DNA from: Echiichthys vipera
Lineage: Eukaryota; Chordata; Actinopteri; Perciformes; Trachinidae
Direction of reading: 5' to 3'
Assembly: GCA_963691815.1 (NCBI GenBank)
Contig: OY829662.1
Span: 11,013,748 to 11,077,747 of the forward strand
DNA length: 64,000 bases
The position numbers and the translations under genes were made by a program. Below the pieces are notes generated by a model, which searched no databases, was not told where the DNA came from, and worked only from the letters and a program-made list of their open reading frames with translations. Positions 12,490 through 27,300 of this stretch are shown one piece after another (the first letter of the stretch is position 1; the number at the start of each line of letters is the position of its first letter).

Positions 12490-15400
12490 ATGAAAAGCCG
12501 CCATGGATGTGTTTTGTTGCTGGCCGGTGGGATTTTCCTGTCGGCGTGTTGGCTGTCTGAAGGTGCCCCTCTTCAGTATCGGCACAAATCAGGTGAGACG
12601 ACCGACTGTAAGATTATACTCAGCTAATACATTGTTCACTCAATACAACCCCTGTTTATCCAGCTGTTTAGTTGGCAGATGTGTCTGGTAGGGGCTAGCT
12701 GTTGCTAATCATCAGCTAAAAGCTAATAACACAACAGCCTAGTTGCATTTCCTGCTAACCAAATGATAGTTTTCAGTGTATGGTACGATACGTTCAAACC
12801 GACTAACCGTTGTTTATTTGACAACACAGTTTACAGGATACTTTCTGTCAATAGGGACTGGTGGATCCTTTAGTATTGCTTCAATCGAAAGTAACAGGAT
12901 GTCATCGTCAAGACTCGACTACAAGCAGTGTTGTTTCATCTACCAGAACACCGAAAAGACCTATTAACCTAGTCGAGTTTAATTCTGATTGATATTTAAC
13001 ACGTTTTATTAGCTCTGTGACTACCAGTGATGTGTCTGAGTTAATATAAAACAACCTATTGTAACTGCAGGTACAAAGAAGTCAATAAGTCACTGGGGTT
13101 GGCCCAGTCATTGACATTTAAACAAGTTTATGGGACAATAGACTGGATGTTGGCCTACCAGCATGGAAACTGTTTTTTTTTACTTGTTTGGAAGTGAACC
13201 TTGAATAACCTATTTAACGTGGATTATAGTTTCCTCATCACATGTTGTATCACAGGTTGTGTCACAGGTGTCATCATTTTATTATTTTAGGATGAATCAA
13301 AGTGTATGTATGGGATAATATAAAGACATTTTCCATATTGTTAAATGCCAGTGTGATAAAACATTTCATATATTGATTAAAAGACTTTTGCTTAGGAAAG
13401 AAACAGAACCAGGAGGAATTTGACTGTATGAAAACAATTCATACTAATTCCAGCTGTTTTACTACAAACACTTTGGTGTTACAGTGTCTCTAAAAGATTA
13501 GTATTAATTCCTTCATTTCACCACATTATAAATGGAATGCTTTAAAAACATTTCTGCATAAAATTAGGAATTTTGATGAATCAAGAAATTATTCACCAAT
13601 TCAGGTAGATACATCATCTGCAAAAATAAACACTTGTTTACAATCCTAATGTTGAAGATGTCCTACATCCACTAGAAGACAAGGGAATGGTTTCAGCTTT
13701 TTTGCTTCCTCAATTAATTTAGTGGGTGTCTGTAAGTTGTAACCATAACACATTCCAATCTAATCAGCACCAGTCAATGATTAGCAGCAGTGTTGTTTGG
13801 TTATTACACTAAGGCATACAGAAAACTCGTTGCAATATGAGCATGCCTTTTATGCTTTTATTACATAGCAACCTGTTCTTTGCTTCCATTTCCTGGGGCA
13901 TACAGATGTGCTACAGTGATTATTTAAAATTTTGATTTAGGATATGGATTGTGGATGAGATCTGAACAATAACTGGAAAGTCTGGTCTTCAAGTGACGTG
14001 TTTTTTGTGTACACAACTCAAACATGGCTAAAGGCAGATAGGTAAGCTTTTACGGGAGTGTCAATGTTTTAACTGTAGTAACAGCCAGGTAATAGTGGAC
14101 TGCCTGGTTGGTCAAGGTGGACATTGGCCTTAACCTTCCACTACATAGTTGTTCAGTGATTAAGTCAGTACTAGGGCTGCCACCTAAGACTATTTTTCTA
14201 TCGATTATTCTATTGACTATTATATCGATTAATCCATTAACTTAAGTGATTAAGTTTGCTCCAAACATCAATTTGATTGTTTCAATTGGCTATGTTAATT
14301 GTATTTTGACAAACTGTATGTCATTGTGTAACGCAACAAAAGCAAAATGTAAACAAATGTTTACATATTAAAATGCAAAACTGTAGTCTCAAACTGGCAA
14401 CAGCAACATAAGAAAAAAAAGAAACTCGCTTAAATAACAAAAAGAGGGCTTATTAAATCATTTATGGTGAACTAAACCTCTCTACCACGACACCAAACTC
14501 TCTTCTCAAACTCAACAATTTTAAAGTCTTCTTTTTTTTACATATATTTTGGTTGATTATCAGTTACTTTCCAAAAACCACATGAACCACTCTTCACATC
14601 CGCATAAATTAGATCCACAGCAAACAAAATGCATCACCTGTTACTTCTTCTAAAAACAATCAGTCACCCCTCGAGTGATTCACTACCTGGCCTGTTAACC
14701 AGCACAGACAATGTTATGTTCACTTCACCTGTCACTCCTCTGCTCTGCTCTCAGTAAAACATTAAAGCAGAGGATATTAATGTTTGTGTGGAATCTCAAC
14801 AACGGCGCTCATCAGCAACGCCACTGCATAATGAATATAAGTGAAACACTGATAGGAATGTATTGAAATGCTTTAGAAAAAGTACAAAAAGATTAATTGA
14901 CTCGATATATTGATGCTGGCACGTTTTCAGCATCGAAGTCTTCGGTTATGACGACTAGCCCTTGCAGTGGTTACCAGTCTATAAGCAGATGTTTTTTTTT
15001 GTTATTGTAAATATTACTAATATTACTTTACTTATTTGTATTTAAAACTATCAGAAGACAATCTTGCAAATATGGATCCTTGCAGGGGCAGCCTTAAGCA
15101 TTGGCTTTTCGTTTGATCTCTGAGGTTGAGTGCTTCCTATTGGAGCAGCCAGACAAATCTTAGCGGAACCCAATCATGTCAGCCAGACAATGCCACTCCT
15201 TATCCTGTACGTTACTGAAAGTGCAGATGGATATCCATCCACTGTTGTGCACACTGGTGGGTGAAATCTGCAAAAATGGGTCAGCGCCTTCTCTGTGTGA
15301 ATATCTACTGAAATATGCAGTGGAACTGAAATAAGACCTGGCAGCTCCCTGCCATATTGGTCCCAAAAACCAGTCGAGTCATTTGGTGGTGCCTGCCAAG

Positions 15401-17643
15401 TCATAATATGAACCCATGACTCAGATAAGGCCTAAATGAGGAGAACAGATCCCATGTAGAGCTGCCGTGACCCAGCTCTTGTTTTTTTCTATCTGACTGC
15501 TACTGCAGCCTCTCTGGGAGTCCTGCACTGTCTGGGACCCTGTTTCTCTGCTCAAACAGACAGGTCAGGGGGTGTTTGTATCAAGAAACTGCCTGCAATT
15601 ACAGGCAAAATGTTTTTCACAGGATTGTTGTGAAGTTAAGCTTTATTAAAGCCAATTGGAATTCTCTCTGATATTATTGCTCTTGACGATACCCATTTTC
15701 TAAGCGATAATTATGGAAGGGTTTGGGAAAAATAGGCACATGTGACATGTTTTGGATCCAACTGGAACTGGATTAAGTTTTGTTTGTTATTATTCATTTT
15801 TTCACTCGTAGATACAAGAGGTTTAAATTCATGCCTAGAATTATGAAACATATGTATTTCATATCAGGATGGTCTCATGCCAGGATCACACTTCTGTATT
15901 ATGTACTGTTTTTCAATCCCTCCTCTGTGTGGCATGGTGGAGGAAGACCCCAGTCAGGGGTTTCCCTGTCTTTAGTATGAGGCTGTGTGTGGTGGTGGGG
16001 AGAGTGTGCAGTTGCGCACCATGGCAACAGTACAGTAATGCATGCAGTAGACATCATTTCTTGTTGTTAATGTTTAGGAGGTTCGATGTTTACCTAAACT
16101 GTAGAGTACCAGTAGCTCTGTAACTCACCAGTTCAACAAACACTCCAAATAGAGATTTAGACCTACATATGAATTATTAAATGCAGGCCAACCTACTGCA
16201 TGTGACTCTCACTGAAGATTTTATATAATTTCTCTTCACTGGAAAACATTTACTGCACTTGCTTTAGATTCAGCAAAGCCCAACCAGAGGTGTGGCTGGA
16301 ACATCACAATGTGTTTTGCCTTTGTTCACCTATTGTGACATTGTTTCTTCCCTCCAGACAATGTCCCTGCATACATTTTCCTCCTCTTGGGCTTTCGATG
16401 TGTCATCTGTTTAAGTGTAAAATATTGTCCCTTTACTTTTCCTAAAGGCCAAGTTACCTGTGGTGTCTTTGACTAAGCATGATCCAGAGTTGTAATGCTG
16501 TAATCTTATTTCGATCAAAAGTAAAGAGACCACATGGAACAGTTTTTGTTGGTGATAGCTTGACGTACTGTGGTAGGCATGAAGTGGATCTAAATCATGG
16601 CTGACACTTTGAATCATATCTAATGTCCCCCAGGGAGATAAAGTGATTGCAGTTTATCTCATCTGTCCTCTGTTCATGATGGGCTGTGCTGTCTGGATAC
16701 ACAAATGTTCCATCAGACCAGACATAATCTGTAGTAAGATCCCTGCTCAGCCTGTTGTCCGATTACTGTTCAGCCCTCTACAAGTTTTTACCTCAGGTTA
16801 TTTTCAAGGGAATGTCTTATTTGTGAATTGGCAGGACTTGCCTTCTGGCAGAACTTGATGCCAGATTCATTCATTTTTTTTTTTGTACCAAGGTAATGCC
16901 TGAAATTACGACTCTATCACTCTTAAAGGGATACTTTACCCATTTGAATCCAGGGCTGTGTCATGGCAATGGGTGCATTGTGTTCAGATGAACAGCATTT
17001 GACCTGTCTCCGTAGGGGAAGTCCCCGTGAAATGGTGAGTGGGACATCTGCCTTAATTGGCCAAATGATGTGAAACACGTCGTTTTGCGCCATCACAGTC
17101 TCCTGAAACCTGCCGGATGACATCTCCGTCCTGTGGGGACATAAAGGGACAGGCCAAATACTGTTCATCTGACAAGATCTGTATTAAAATGGGTAAAATA
17201 TCTATTTAACAACGGTATAGTCATTGGTTCGTGTAAGGCAGAATACATAGTTTAGTTGTCATATAGACATTCCAACGACTATCAATTTGTTTAAACCTCC
17301 GCATTTGTATAAGATATATATATCAGAAAGGGTAGCTACTCCTTTGTTGCTGCACTAGGACACTAATGCGCAATTTTATGCTTGTGAAATCCTCTAACAA
17401 CCTAAATATAAATACAGATTAATGATGACACATTTATCGTGGGATAAGCTATTGAAAGAGATTTGGAGACAACAGTTAATTACATTTTTTAATATCGCAG
17501 GACCAGACCAAGCAAACATGTAATCATTTGGAGGAGCTCTGCTTTTCACCATCCACACTATAATGTTAAAAGTTTTCAAATTGATCTCCTCAATCAATTT
17601 GAAACTAAATCCTCAAGCACAGTGTGTATATATAGTGTTTATT

Positions 17644-17684
<41 letters not shown>

Positions 17685-17718
17685 GTGTGTGCGTGCGCGC
17701 GTGTGTGTGCGTGCGCGC

Positions 17719-17758
<40 letters not shown>

Positions 17759-18336
17759 TCATAATATATAAACACTGGGGAATATATATTGTATGTATAT
17801 ATATATATATATACTGTATATATACTGTATATGTACGAATAATAAATAAAAAAATAAAGTAACTAGAAGTAGATTTGTCATCTGGATTTATTCAGCACCG
17901 CCTTCCTCTGTTAGGAATTTGTAGTTTGGCAGAAGGAGACTCAGTAGGTGTAAATTCTCCCTCTAGCAGACAGGATGTACCTGACAAGCTACAACCAGTG
18001 GGAGACAGAATAAACACAGGAGGGAGAATGAGGACACAAATTCTCACTATTTAGGACTCACTCACACACACATCATGCCAGATAGGATGTAGTGGGTCGA
18101 GATTATGTTTACTTAACACTGTGATATGACATAGTGAAAGGGTTAGTAGCATATTATCTCTATTCTATATTCCAGCGATTCTGCAATACATTGCAAGACA
18201 GTCATCTACAATACATCACAATATCTGTGTGACTGAAGAAGAAATAATAACCTTAAAAAGGTAAAAAAGCAGGTATTTAGTCAAAGCATTGTGCTGTCAG
18301 ATGAAACAATGTTCAACAAAATGCAGTCTTAGTCAT

Positions 18337-18392
<56 letters not shown>

Positions 18393-21300
18393 TATTGACA
18401 ATATATTCTGTCAGGTGCTGGAATAAATCAGGCCAGTTAATGCGTTGTGTGTGTGTGTAAAGCAGGCTTCAGAGCAAAGATGTTGCACTTAATTGGAAAT
18501 CAGTGGAGACTAAAATGGAAAGCCTTAGCTGTGTGAATTTACGTCAGTATCAGTGTAGTGAGAGCAGCAGATGAGCAGTTCAGTGGGCGGGTTGCAAGGC
18601 TGCTGTCAGCCCTGACACTCGAACTGCCGGGCCAGCAGCATCCTCACTGGCACAGACTAACAGCTGCTGTCACCACTGCTGCACCATCAGCTGCTTATCA
18701 GCCAGTGGAACCCCCCACAACTGTCTCTCTGAATAGCTGATGAGGGGGTTAGAGGTTGGGTAGCCTGGCCTGAAGAGTCACAACTGTCATGCCATGTTTG
18801 CAGAAATTGTAAACTTGAAATTGAAAATCACTGTTTTGAGTTTTTAAACAATCAAAATGATTGTATGTCTTGTACAGTGTTACACTGCAGTGGTGTTTCT
18901 AGTGAAAGAGACTAGATGTTGCTTTTTATGAGTACTGTGCTGTTTATTTTTGTTTTCAAGCTTAAGTACTTGTTGTGGGCGGTTTTATAAGAAGAGCCAG
19001 TACACTCCTGGCACACAGTATTACTGTCAAACACACTTATGTTTTTATTTGTAACAAAGCTTTTAGGTGCCAACTTTAATGTCTTTTAAAGTAATTTCTG
19101 AAGCTATGAATGTGAATAATCCAGTATAGTTTCCGTCTGTTTTTCTCATTTCAGGTGAAAGCACAGAGGACATGTGGTCTGTGTCTCTCTACCTGTCTGT
19201 GGTGGTGTCACTGACGGCGCTTGTGGCCTTGGTGGTGTTGCTAGTGAACTGTGTGACCTGCTGCAAGGAACGGGAGATCAACTTCAAGGTGAGAGTCCTG
19301 GCGGGCAGGTAGCCAGACTCCACCTGCTCCCTAATGAATACTGTCATAACTCGGTTCTGTTGTGAAACATATGCACTGTAGTATTGCGGTGTAGTGTTTT
19401 ATTCACTCTTCATTTTTGTCAATGTAGGAGTTTGAGGACCATTTTGACGATGAGATTGACTTCACTCCACCAGCAGAGGACACACCTTCTATGCAGTCCC
19501 CAGCTGAGGTGTATACCCTCGCTGTATCCCCTGTGGCCCTGCCTGGACCCCCACACCTCCAGCCTCCTGTCTGCATCACAGGTTGGATACATGCACACTC
19601 AGACAAAACAAATGTATACCGTGTAAAAATTCATTACTTCAGAGTGAGCGTATATACTTCACTTACTACACATTAGTAATTAGTCTATAACGAATGATTA
19701 TTCTCTCGATTAATTGAGAGAAAATGTTAGACAATAGTGAAAAATGTCCGCCCCAGTTTCTCAAAGTCCGAGATGTCTTTAAATGTCTTGTTTTGTCAGT
19801 CCAAAACCTAATGGTATTCAGTTTTATGATATAAAACAGAGAAAGTTGGAAATCACCATATTTGAGAGAAAACACCATTTTTGGCATAAAAAATCACTTA
19901 AACCATTTAGCAATATGTAATTATTTTTCTGTTCAATCGACAAAACGATTGGTTGCCTGATCATTGCAGCTCTACTGTTAATGCTTTTAAACGGCTGGAT
20001 ATCTGTCATAGTTTTTTTTTTTTTTTTTTCGGTTGTCTTGAGTTTTCCTCCCTTTGTCTCCTTAGTGTCAATTTTTCAAATTAGAAATATAGATAGACCT
20101 TTTTAATCCTAAATATTTAGGGAAAAATTAGTATATTGAAATTTGCTCATTGCCATATGCCTTTTATAATGCATACTGTATTTGGGTCATTCCATATGAA
20201 AAACAAATGATTGGGCTACCTGATATAATCTCAGTCTGTTCTTCTGTAAAACACATTTTCAGCAAAACTGCACTGCAGTTTTCTGTTTGAGCATCAAATC
20301 TAACTTTGTAACAGATGAAAATTGTTAAGTACAAGCTTAATTAACATTGTTTTGTGGTTGGTTTCACAGAGGGATCCACTGGCTTCCAGGTAGCACGTCA
20401 CAGTCTGAGTTACATCCAAGAGATCGGCAATGGCTGGTTTGGCCAGGTAAGACTGATTTTCCTTAATAAGTTTTGCATTGCCCCAGGACATAAAATGTTC
20501 TGTTATAGTTAGGCTAATGTTTGGTAAAATATGATTATTAAATAGAGTGTGCTCAAGGTGGCTGCCAGTGTCCTGTGTGTACCTGGCTGGATATAATCTC
20601 TTAATCTGTTATAACTAGATTTGAGTACTATACTCTGTATTTTAAGGATACTGACCCTTAGGAGAGTACTGTTTCACATTGAATCAATCGGTGCTAAATT
20701 TCAGTACCTGGGAGCGCAAAAGCTTCTCCGTCCTCTCCTCTTCATGTTTAACAGAGAGCAGGGTTCAGCTCCAACACACAGCCGACAACCAAGTTGCGGT
20801 GGACACGGTGCAACACTGAATCCCCCCTGCAGCTTGTTTATGTCACAGAGGCCACACAAGCATTTTAGCTCCATAGCAGAAATAATCTCTGTACATATTA
20901 ACATGCCTGAATATACATATATATGCTCACCGAATAATCCACAGTCCGTCCAATGGAATACCCATTCTTCCCCCCACAATTTTGTTTCCCAACGTTTTTC
21001 TCTACAGTTGTTTTACTCTTTTAATATGTAGAGGCACATGCTCTATTGCTGTTTTCTCTGTATCGTGTTGAGCCTGAAGTGTCGTCATGTAATCACAGGT
21101 CCTTTTGAGTGAAATCTACACAGATCCAGGTGGAGCCCGAGTGGTGGTGAAGGAGTTAAAAGCTAATGCAAGTGCCACGGAGCAGAATGATTTCCTGCAG
21201 CAGGGAGATCCTTACAGGTAAACAGATTTTCTTTCTTTTTATATTGAAGACTATTATTATTTTGGTGAGTAAATATTTGATTGATTTATGATAGTGTTTT

Positions 21301-24300
21301 GTATCGACTTCAATAACATTAAAAAAAAGAAATAGTGCGAAGGACTTGGGTACAGTACATTTGTACAAAAATAGCTACATGACATCACTGCAATGTTGCC
21401 AGCACCCTCTACTTTTGCTCTGACACACTGCATCAGATGTCATCTCCTCTCAAATATTAGACATTAATTTCAGGTTTTTATTTCAAATGTCATTGCAGTC
21501 CTAATTAACATCAACGGGCTTTGTGTTATTTTGTCTATACAGAGTGCTGCAGCACCCAAATATCCTCCAGTGTATGGGACAGTGTGTTGAGGCCATTCCC
21601 TTCCTGCTTGTCTTTGAATACTGTGAAATGGTGAGTGATCAAATGCTCTACTAATTGTCATTTACAAGCACAAGATCCACCATCAACCGTTGTTTTTCTA
21701 TGACCAGGCCAACCAAAATTGATATTATTTTAATGCGGACAGAATTGATCTGCTATAAATAAGATTAAATGTCTAATTTTGTAATATAGCCCAGTTTTCC
21801 CTCCATTTAACATGCAGTGTTTGTGCACTAGCTTTGAAAGTTTGAGAGCTTGTTTATTTACTGCTTACTAAATCTCTAGAGAAGGCTTCATTAATTGAGA
21901 AATCTGATCTCATGTCAGTCTGTTAAGCTCACAAATGTATAGGGCAAGTCCCCTTCTTAAATACTGTCCAACAAGCCTACATAGCTGACCTGCCCTATTG
22001 ACCATCTGAACTGAAAACCTACTGTCTCAATCCCAAATTAGCCCCTCTGTTCATCTTAAACTCTTGAAGTGACTCACACTCCTTCACGGCAGATGATTTA
22101 TTCACTGTTTCTTTTTACCTATTCTGGGTGGGCCGGGCACTGACTGCTGGGAGCTCCCTCCCCTCCCTCCTTCTCTCCTCCTTCTCTCCGCCTCCTTGAA
22201 TAGCTCATCTAAGCCTGGGACTTCTCACATTCCCACCTCACCCTGTAACGCAACAAGCTCCGTTTACGCTCCTCTGGTGTCAGCTCCACCAGTTGCTGTG
22301 TTTGTGCATTTTTATGAGTTGCACCTTGTGCCCGTTGGAGACGGTTGACTTGAGTCTACTGTAAACTAAGCTTTTCCTAAAGAAACCTATGGGGAGCCCA
22401 GTGAGGAATGCAAGAAGCAGTAAAAGGTCCCTTAAAATATACACCACTTTGATGTCTGTGTGATTTATCTCAATAGGGCAAACCTTTACGATGAGAAATA
22501 CACTAGCTTTTTGCACAGAGTACTCACACATACATACTACACATACTAACGTTGTTTCACACAGATGATGTGATGATGTTGATTCAACAGATTAGACGGA
22601 CATTTTTTTTGTATTATTGGATAAAAAATATATATATATTGGAACGTGTTTCTTATTATTTATTACCATGTTCATAAAAGTAGGAGCCATAATAATGGAA
22701 ACACCTTAAAATGTATTGTAATCCAAAGTACAGCCTTAGAATGGGGTCAACATTACTTAAACTTAAGTGCATGCCACTGCTGGGAGTCTGTTATAATTTC
22801 TATTGTTTGTAATCTGAAATTGTTTACACTATAATGTAATTATGCGGATCCCACCCTGAAAGAAAGAAACAAAAATAATTGATTTACTTAATTTATGTGC
22901 ACTTAATTTCAGCTCAGTGTGAGTCTGTACTGCTTTTTGCTGTAATTTACAGCCGCGCTACTTAACTCTGTGAATAACGTAAAGTGGTGTAATGTAATTA
23001 GAAATAATGTCTGTCTCTGGGTTTCACCAAGGGCACACAGACACACACGCACACACACACATGGTGGGGACGGAGCAGAGAGATTCTATTTAAACACTCA
23101 GCAGTCTGCCAACATGTTGCACTCGCTACCAATATTGTCTGCTCTGTTTCAACAATGTTAAGCTGAAAAAAACCTGCATGCAGACTGAAATTCAGCTGTG
23201 GTGTTCTGTCAGGAGATGCTGACAACCAAATAAGAGTACATTAGCTATGAGTAGCTAGCGTGCTGTGAGTTGAGGAAAACTTGAGTTGAGGCTAATTTAT
23301 GCCGTGTGAAATGCCACAGCTAATAAGGGTGACCAGCACTCACTCAGTTGACAATCTTTACTTTTCATCTCTTTGCGAGTGTCCTGTTGAATCAGATCAC
23401 CCTTACTGCTTCTCTTGTGTGTGTGCGTGTGCGCTACAAGTCCACCCACTTACTGCTTGATGCCAGTATGTCCATATTGTGGTAACCAGTTGGCACAACC
23501 TGAACCATAAAGTTTGACTTCACAGTTGTTTTAGAGGGAAACATCACATCCAGCTGGTGGATTCAAATATACATTTAATGTATTAGTTGCTCGTATGTAA
23601 AATGTTTTCATTTACTCTCCTTGGATGGTGAGCCATATTTTATTTGCTTGCAGGGTAAAAGGAAATGCATTTCTGCTGTTTCGGTGACACAAATGCTCCT
23701 CCCCCACCTTTACTTCCCATTTGTCCGGCCTGGTAACGTGTCCAGCAGGGTCCGATTCGGCTCACCTTGCCAGATATTGCGTAATGTTATTTGGCCGGGG
23801 TATTGTCAGCTGCTTAAGCCTGGCCTGTGTCCTAGCATTGTGGTCTTTCCCACAGCCAGCTCTAGTAATGTCTCTGACAGCAGATGGAAATGAATCAAAG
23901 TGAATGACTTATCACAAATGTGTGCGAGCCATTAGGGAAGACTGCGTTTGAAGACGAGGCCCTGTTTGTTGTAGGTGATAATGTGTCAGGGGAGCACAAC
24001 TGAATGATGTCAATGCTCGTTATCCCTTGCTGGATAAAGACTTTTGAGGACAAGTTCATCCAAGTGGGACCTTGTCTTACACAATACGTTTCCTTTTTTT
24101 CCTTTCAATTTACACTACATGAAACAAAAAAACTACTTACTTACATGTAGAGACAAAATAGCGTTTAACCTGCTTTCATGTTGAATCTAAAGTAAAAGTT
24201 GACTTGTCTGTTGCCTCTTACTACTGCAGGCCAAGTCAATCATCCTCTAGATGTAGAAACATGAAATGTGACACTGCAGCTGCGCAGTGGACAAGATGAA

Positions 24301-27300
24301 TCCCAAAAAGCCAATATACTGTGGCGTTCCCAGTGACAGCCTGGTGATTGATGGTAGTTTTTCCGTCCCGTATCACCCGTGCTGGGTAACCCTGACTCAA
24401 AACATTTTAGGCATCAAAATACATCAAGCAACTGGTGCAGGGGCCACAGAATGTCACATACCATAGTGTGAGTGACAGCTTCTAATGCATGGATCTCCGG
24501 GCCAGGGCGTTAGTCAGACCCTTCTCTTATTCAGGGTCTCGGGCATGAGCCAGCTGACTTCTGGCTTTCGAAAGTTGTTGATCTCCTTCATTTATTACGG
24601 TTGTTAAAGCAACAATCCTCACAGTATTCTGGAAGTGCTTTTAATGTTACTTTAAGGGCGGCATGACCATATGAAAAAGTGGAGTACTAAAATTTCAACC
24701 CTCTCAAAGGGTCCTGAAAGAATTGTTTTTTTTTTTTAGAAAAAAAAACATCAATCTAGTGTACTTTGAGAGCAAAATTATGTATCCTGTACATATATTC
24801 AGGCTATAATTGAAAGGTGTATAAAGTGTTTATAGCTATTTTATTTCTATTTTACTTTAGTTTTTGTCTTGTTTTTTTCTTAACTTGTTTCATTTTTATT
24901 TATCACTCAATTTAGTTCTTTGTTTTGTTTTTTTTTACTTTTGAGCTGCTTTAAGAAAGGGAATTTTCCCTGTGTGGGATCAATAAAGTTTTAATCTTAA
25001 CTTAGATAAATTGAGATAAGGTAGAAAACAGCCACAAAGCATGGTAAACTAAAAGGTGTCTCAAACTGAGGACAATCTGCCCCGACCAGCTGGTGTGCCG
25101 GCAGGCAGAGAGGCCACAGCACAGCCTCGAGAAGTTGCATACTCCGGGCTGGGGGAGCTGTCAGCCAGGAGCCATGTTCAACCTGAGCTTTTCCAAGCCG
25201 TAAAGCCGAGACATTCGCAACGCACCATCAACGAGGCAAGGCCGGGGAGATGAGGCTATCCTCCCACACTCTGCGGCCGTGAGTTTAGTTGACTCCCCAG
25301 GCGGACTGCGCAGAACCCTTCAGTTGAGAAGTGTAAAAATATTTTCAGTTAATGACGTGTTAATCAGTTAATCTGTGGACTGTAGGTATTTAACGGCACA
25401 CACTGGAGTACTCATGAAAAAAGAGAACCGTGTGAGTTTTCCTTTCGTATTAAGAAGCAAAAATGTTTGAGTTTATTTGACATTGCACATCCTGCGATGT
25501 GACTATCACAATGTCGATGCTGAAACGATATAATCAGCAGCCCTGGTTACTGTCATGGCATTTATTAAGTTATGATTACTGACCATGCTCTGCCCATAGG
25601 CAAAATTAGCATTATAATTACCTTGTGGGTAAAGTTGCCCTTATGTGCTTAGTGTCCTTTTTGACTTCTGTAGGCTATTATGCTCTATTAATGATAACTC
25701 ATTCTTCAAATCAGTTTATTTACAAAAGACTGTTGGCCCCACTCTTTGCTTTGTGGGCTGTAAAAAAAAAAACATTTAGTCTAAACATTTACCCTGGATT
25801 TCACATTACTTTCAAACACTCACTAGCTCTATTTAGCTTACAAGTACGCAAGCTACCAGTAATCAGAACATAGCCTGCTTCTAGTATCCACTAGCAACAT
25901 GGAAAACATAAATAGCTTTTTTTTTTACATAACTCGATCATGGGATGGCTGAGCCAGACATGAATCTGTGCATTGGGAACTTAGTACATTCTTGCTTTTT
26001 TCACACACCAGACACAAGGCCTAGTTGTGTTTGGCCTTGTTGTTTCATTAACTGAACAGGATCCCACCCCTCAAACCCAGAGCCACTCACCTGCTGCACA
26101 GTCATCGCAAATAAAGACAGGCAGAGGGTATCGCTTACATACATTGAATATAGCTCTTCTGTGAAGACTCCTTCTGAGAGCTGTTTTTGTGTGTGTATGC
26201 ATCGGTCGAAGCAAACCAAGGTGCTTACGTAACAAGACTGATCTAAGCTGCTTGTAGTGAGATTGCTCAGGGAAAAAAGTAAACCCTTTTGTAAACACAC
26301 AGCGACACAAACACTCAGTAACTGCACGTGGTTTGTAATATTTAACAAGAAAAGCGACTCGTATATTCTGTGTACAGCTCATGCCTCAGGGGAGCTCCAT
26401 TCTGCTGGCTAATAGGAGTCTCCTTCGCTTCAACTCTGTGATGAACATGATGAAGTCAGAGTTTAATATAGTGTTCTCTGAAATGTCAATGATTTCAGGT
26501 TGTAGCTAATTTTATTCAGACTGCGCTTTGTCTTTGTTTGCACACATCGTAAAAACAGTAGGTTATACTGTAATAGCAATCTCAACCATTACAAAGTATC
26601 TTACATGTTGGTGAAGGATAAGTATAGTGTGTCCACAGAAACCCCCACCCAGCCCTGGGTTGTGGACCTGCACACAGTTGAGAACCTTGTAATTCAAATG
26701 TACAGCCCCCTCGGGAGTCAACACACCACAAAGACCTAATTCACTTTCTTATATTCTCACGGCACTGTGATAAGTCACACTGGTATCGCTCTCTAACCGT
26801 GCATGTATGTTTATTATGTGGGGGTGTAATTAATTGGGTTTAAGTGCCTCATCCTTCACATTTCTCTTTTCTCTCGTCTGCTCATGGGCTCCAAACTCAA
26901 CCAGACACAAGCTCAGTTTATTTAACTGACCTGAGCTGGACTCTTTTATTTATAAATCTCTGTGACACAGCATAGAGGTCTAATAAACAACGTTACCCTT
27001 ATTTGGTCCTCTCACATATCCACAGTGAGAAGTGCTGAAGAGAGAGGAACACGAGAGTCTACTGCCCCTGTGTGGCAGTTGCTGCACGGTGCATTTCGCG
27101 AGCACCACTTGTCCAATATTGCTATAACACAGATAAGATTCTTTCAGTTTTCTTGAATGTTAATGTTGAATTTTGGTGAGCTAATATAGCTGTGTCTCTC
27201 TGTGTGTGTTTGTGCGTGTGTGTGTGTGTGTGTCTGTGTCTGCAGGGGGATTTGCGGGGCTATCTGTCTCAGCAGGACTGGATGTACAGAAATGCTGAGT

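Larger units (their letters stand above)
12593..19154 (+). other. lmtk2 intron 1 (6.6 kb): contents
   Basis: No nested gene seen. It carries a hAT-like element (about 14172-14963), a TTAA-flanked MITE (16923-17209), a compound AT/AC/GT microsatellite (17646-17824) and an (AC)n tract (18339-18390). The rest is unremarkable AT-rich sequence. Confidence 0.6.
21631..27245 (+). other. lmtk2 intron 6 (5.6 kb): contents
   Basis: No nested gene supported. It carries a LINE tail at about 24830-25010, a GC-richer block of unknown origin at 25050-25320, and a hAT-like right end at about 25430-25550. A (TG)n tract (27204-27240) runs up to the acceptor of exon 7. Confidence 0.55.

Noticed and set aside
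12503..12691. Independent small gene starting at GCCGCCATGG
   Set aside because: It overlaps lmtk2 exon 1 and runs past the real splice donor. Kept only as a possible overlapping initiation site, not as a gene.
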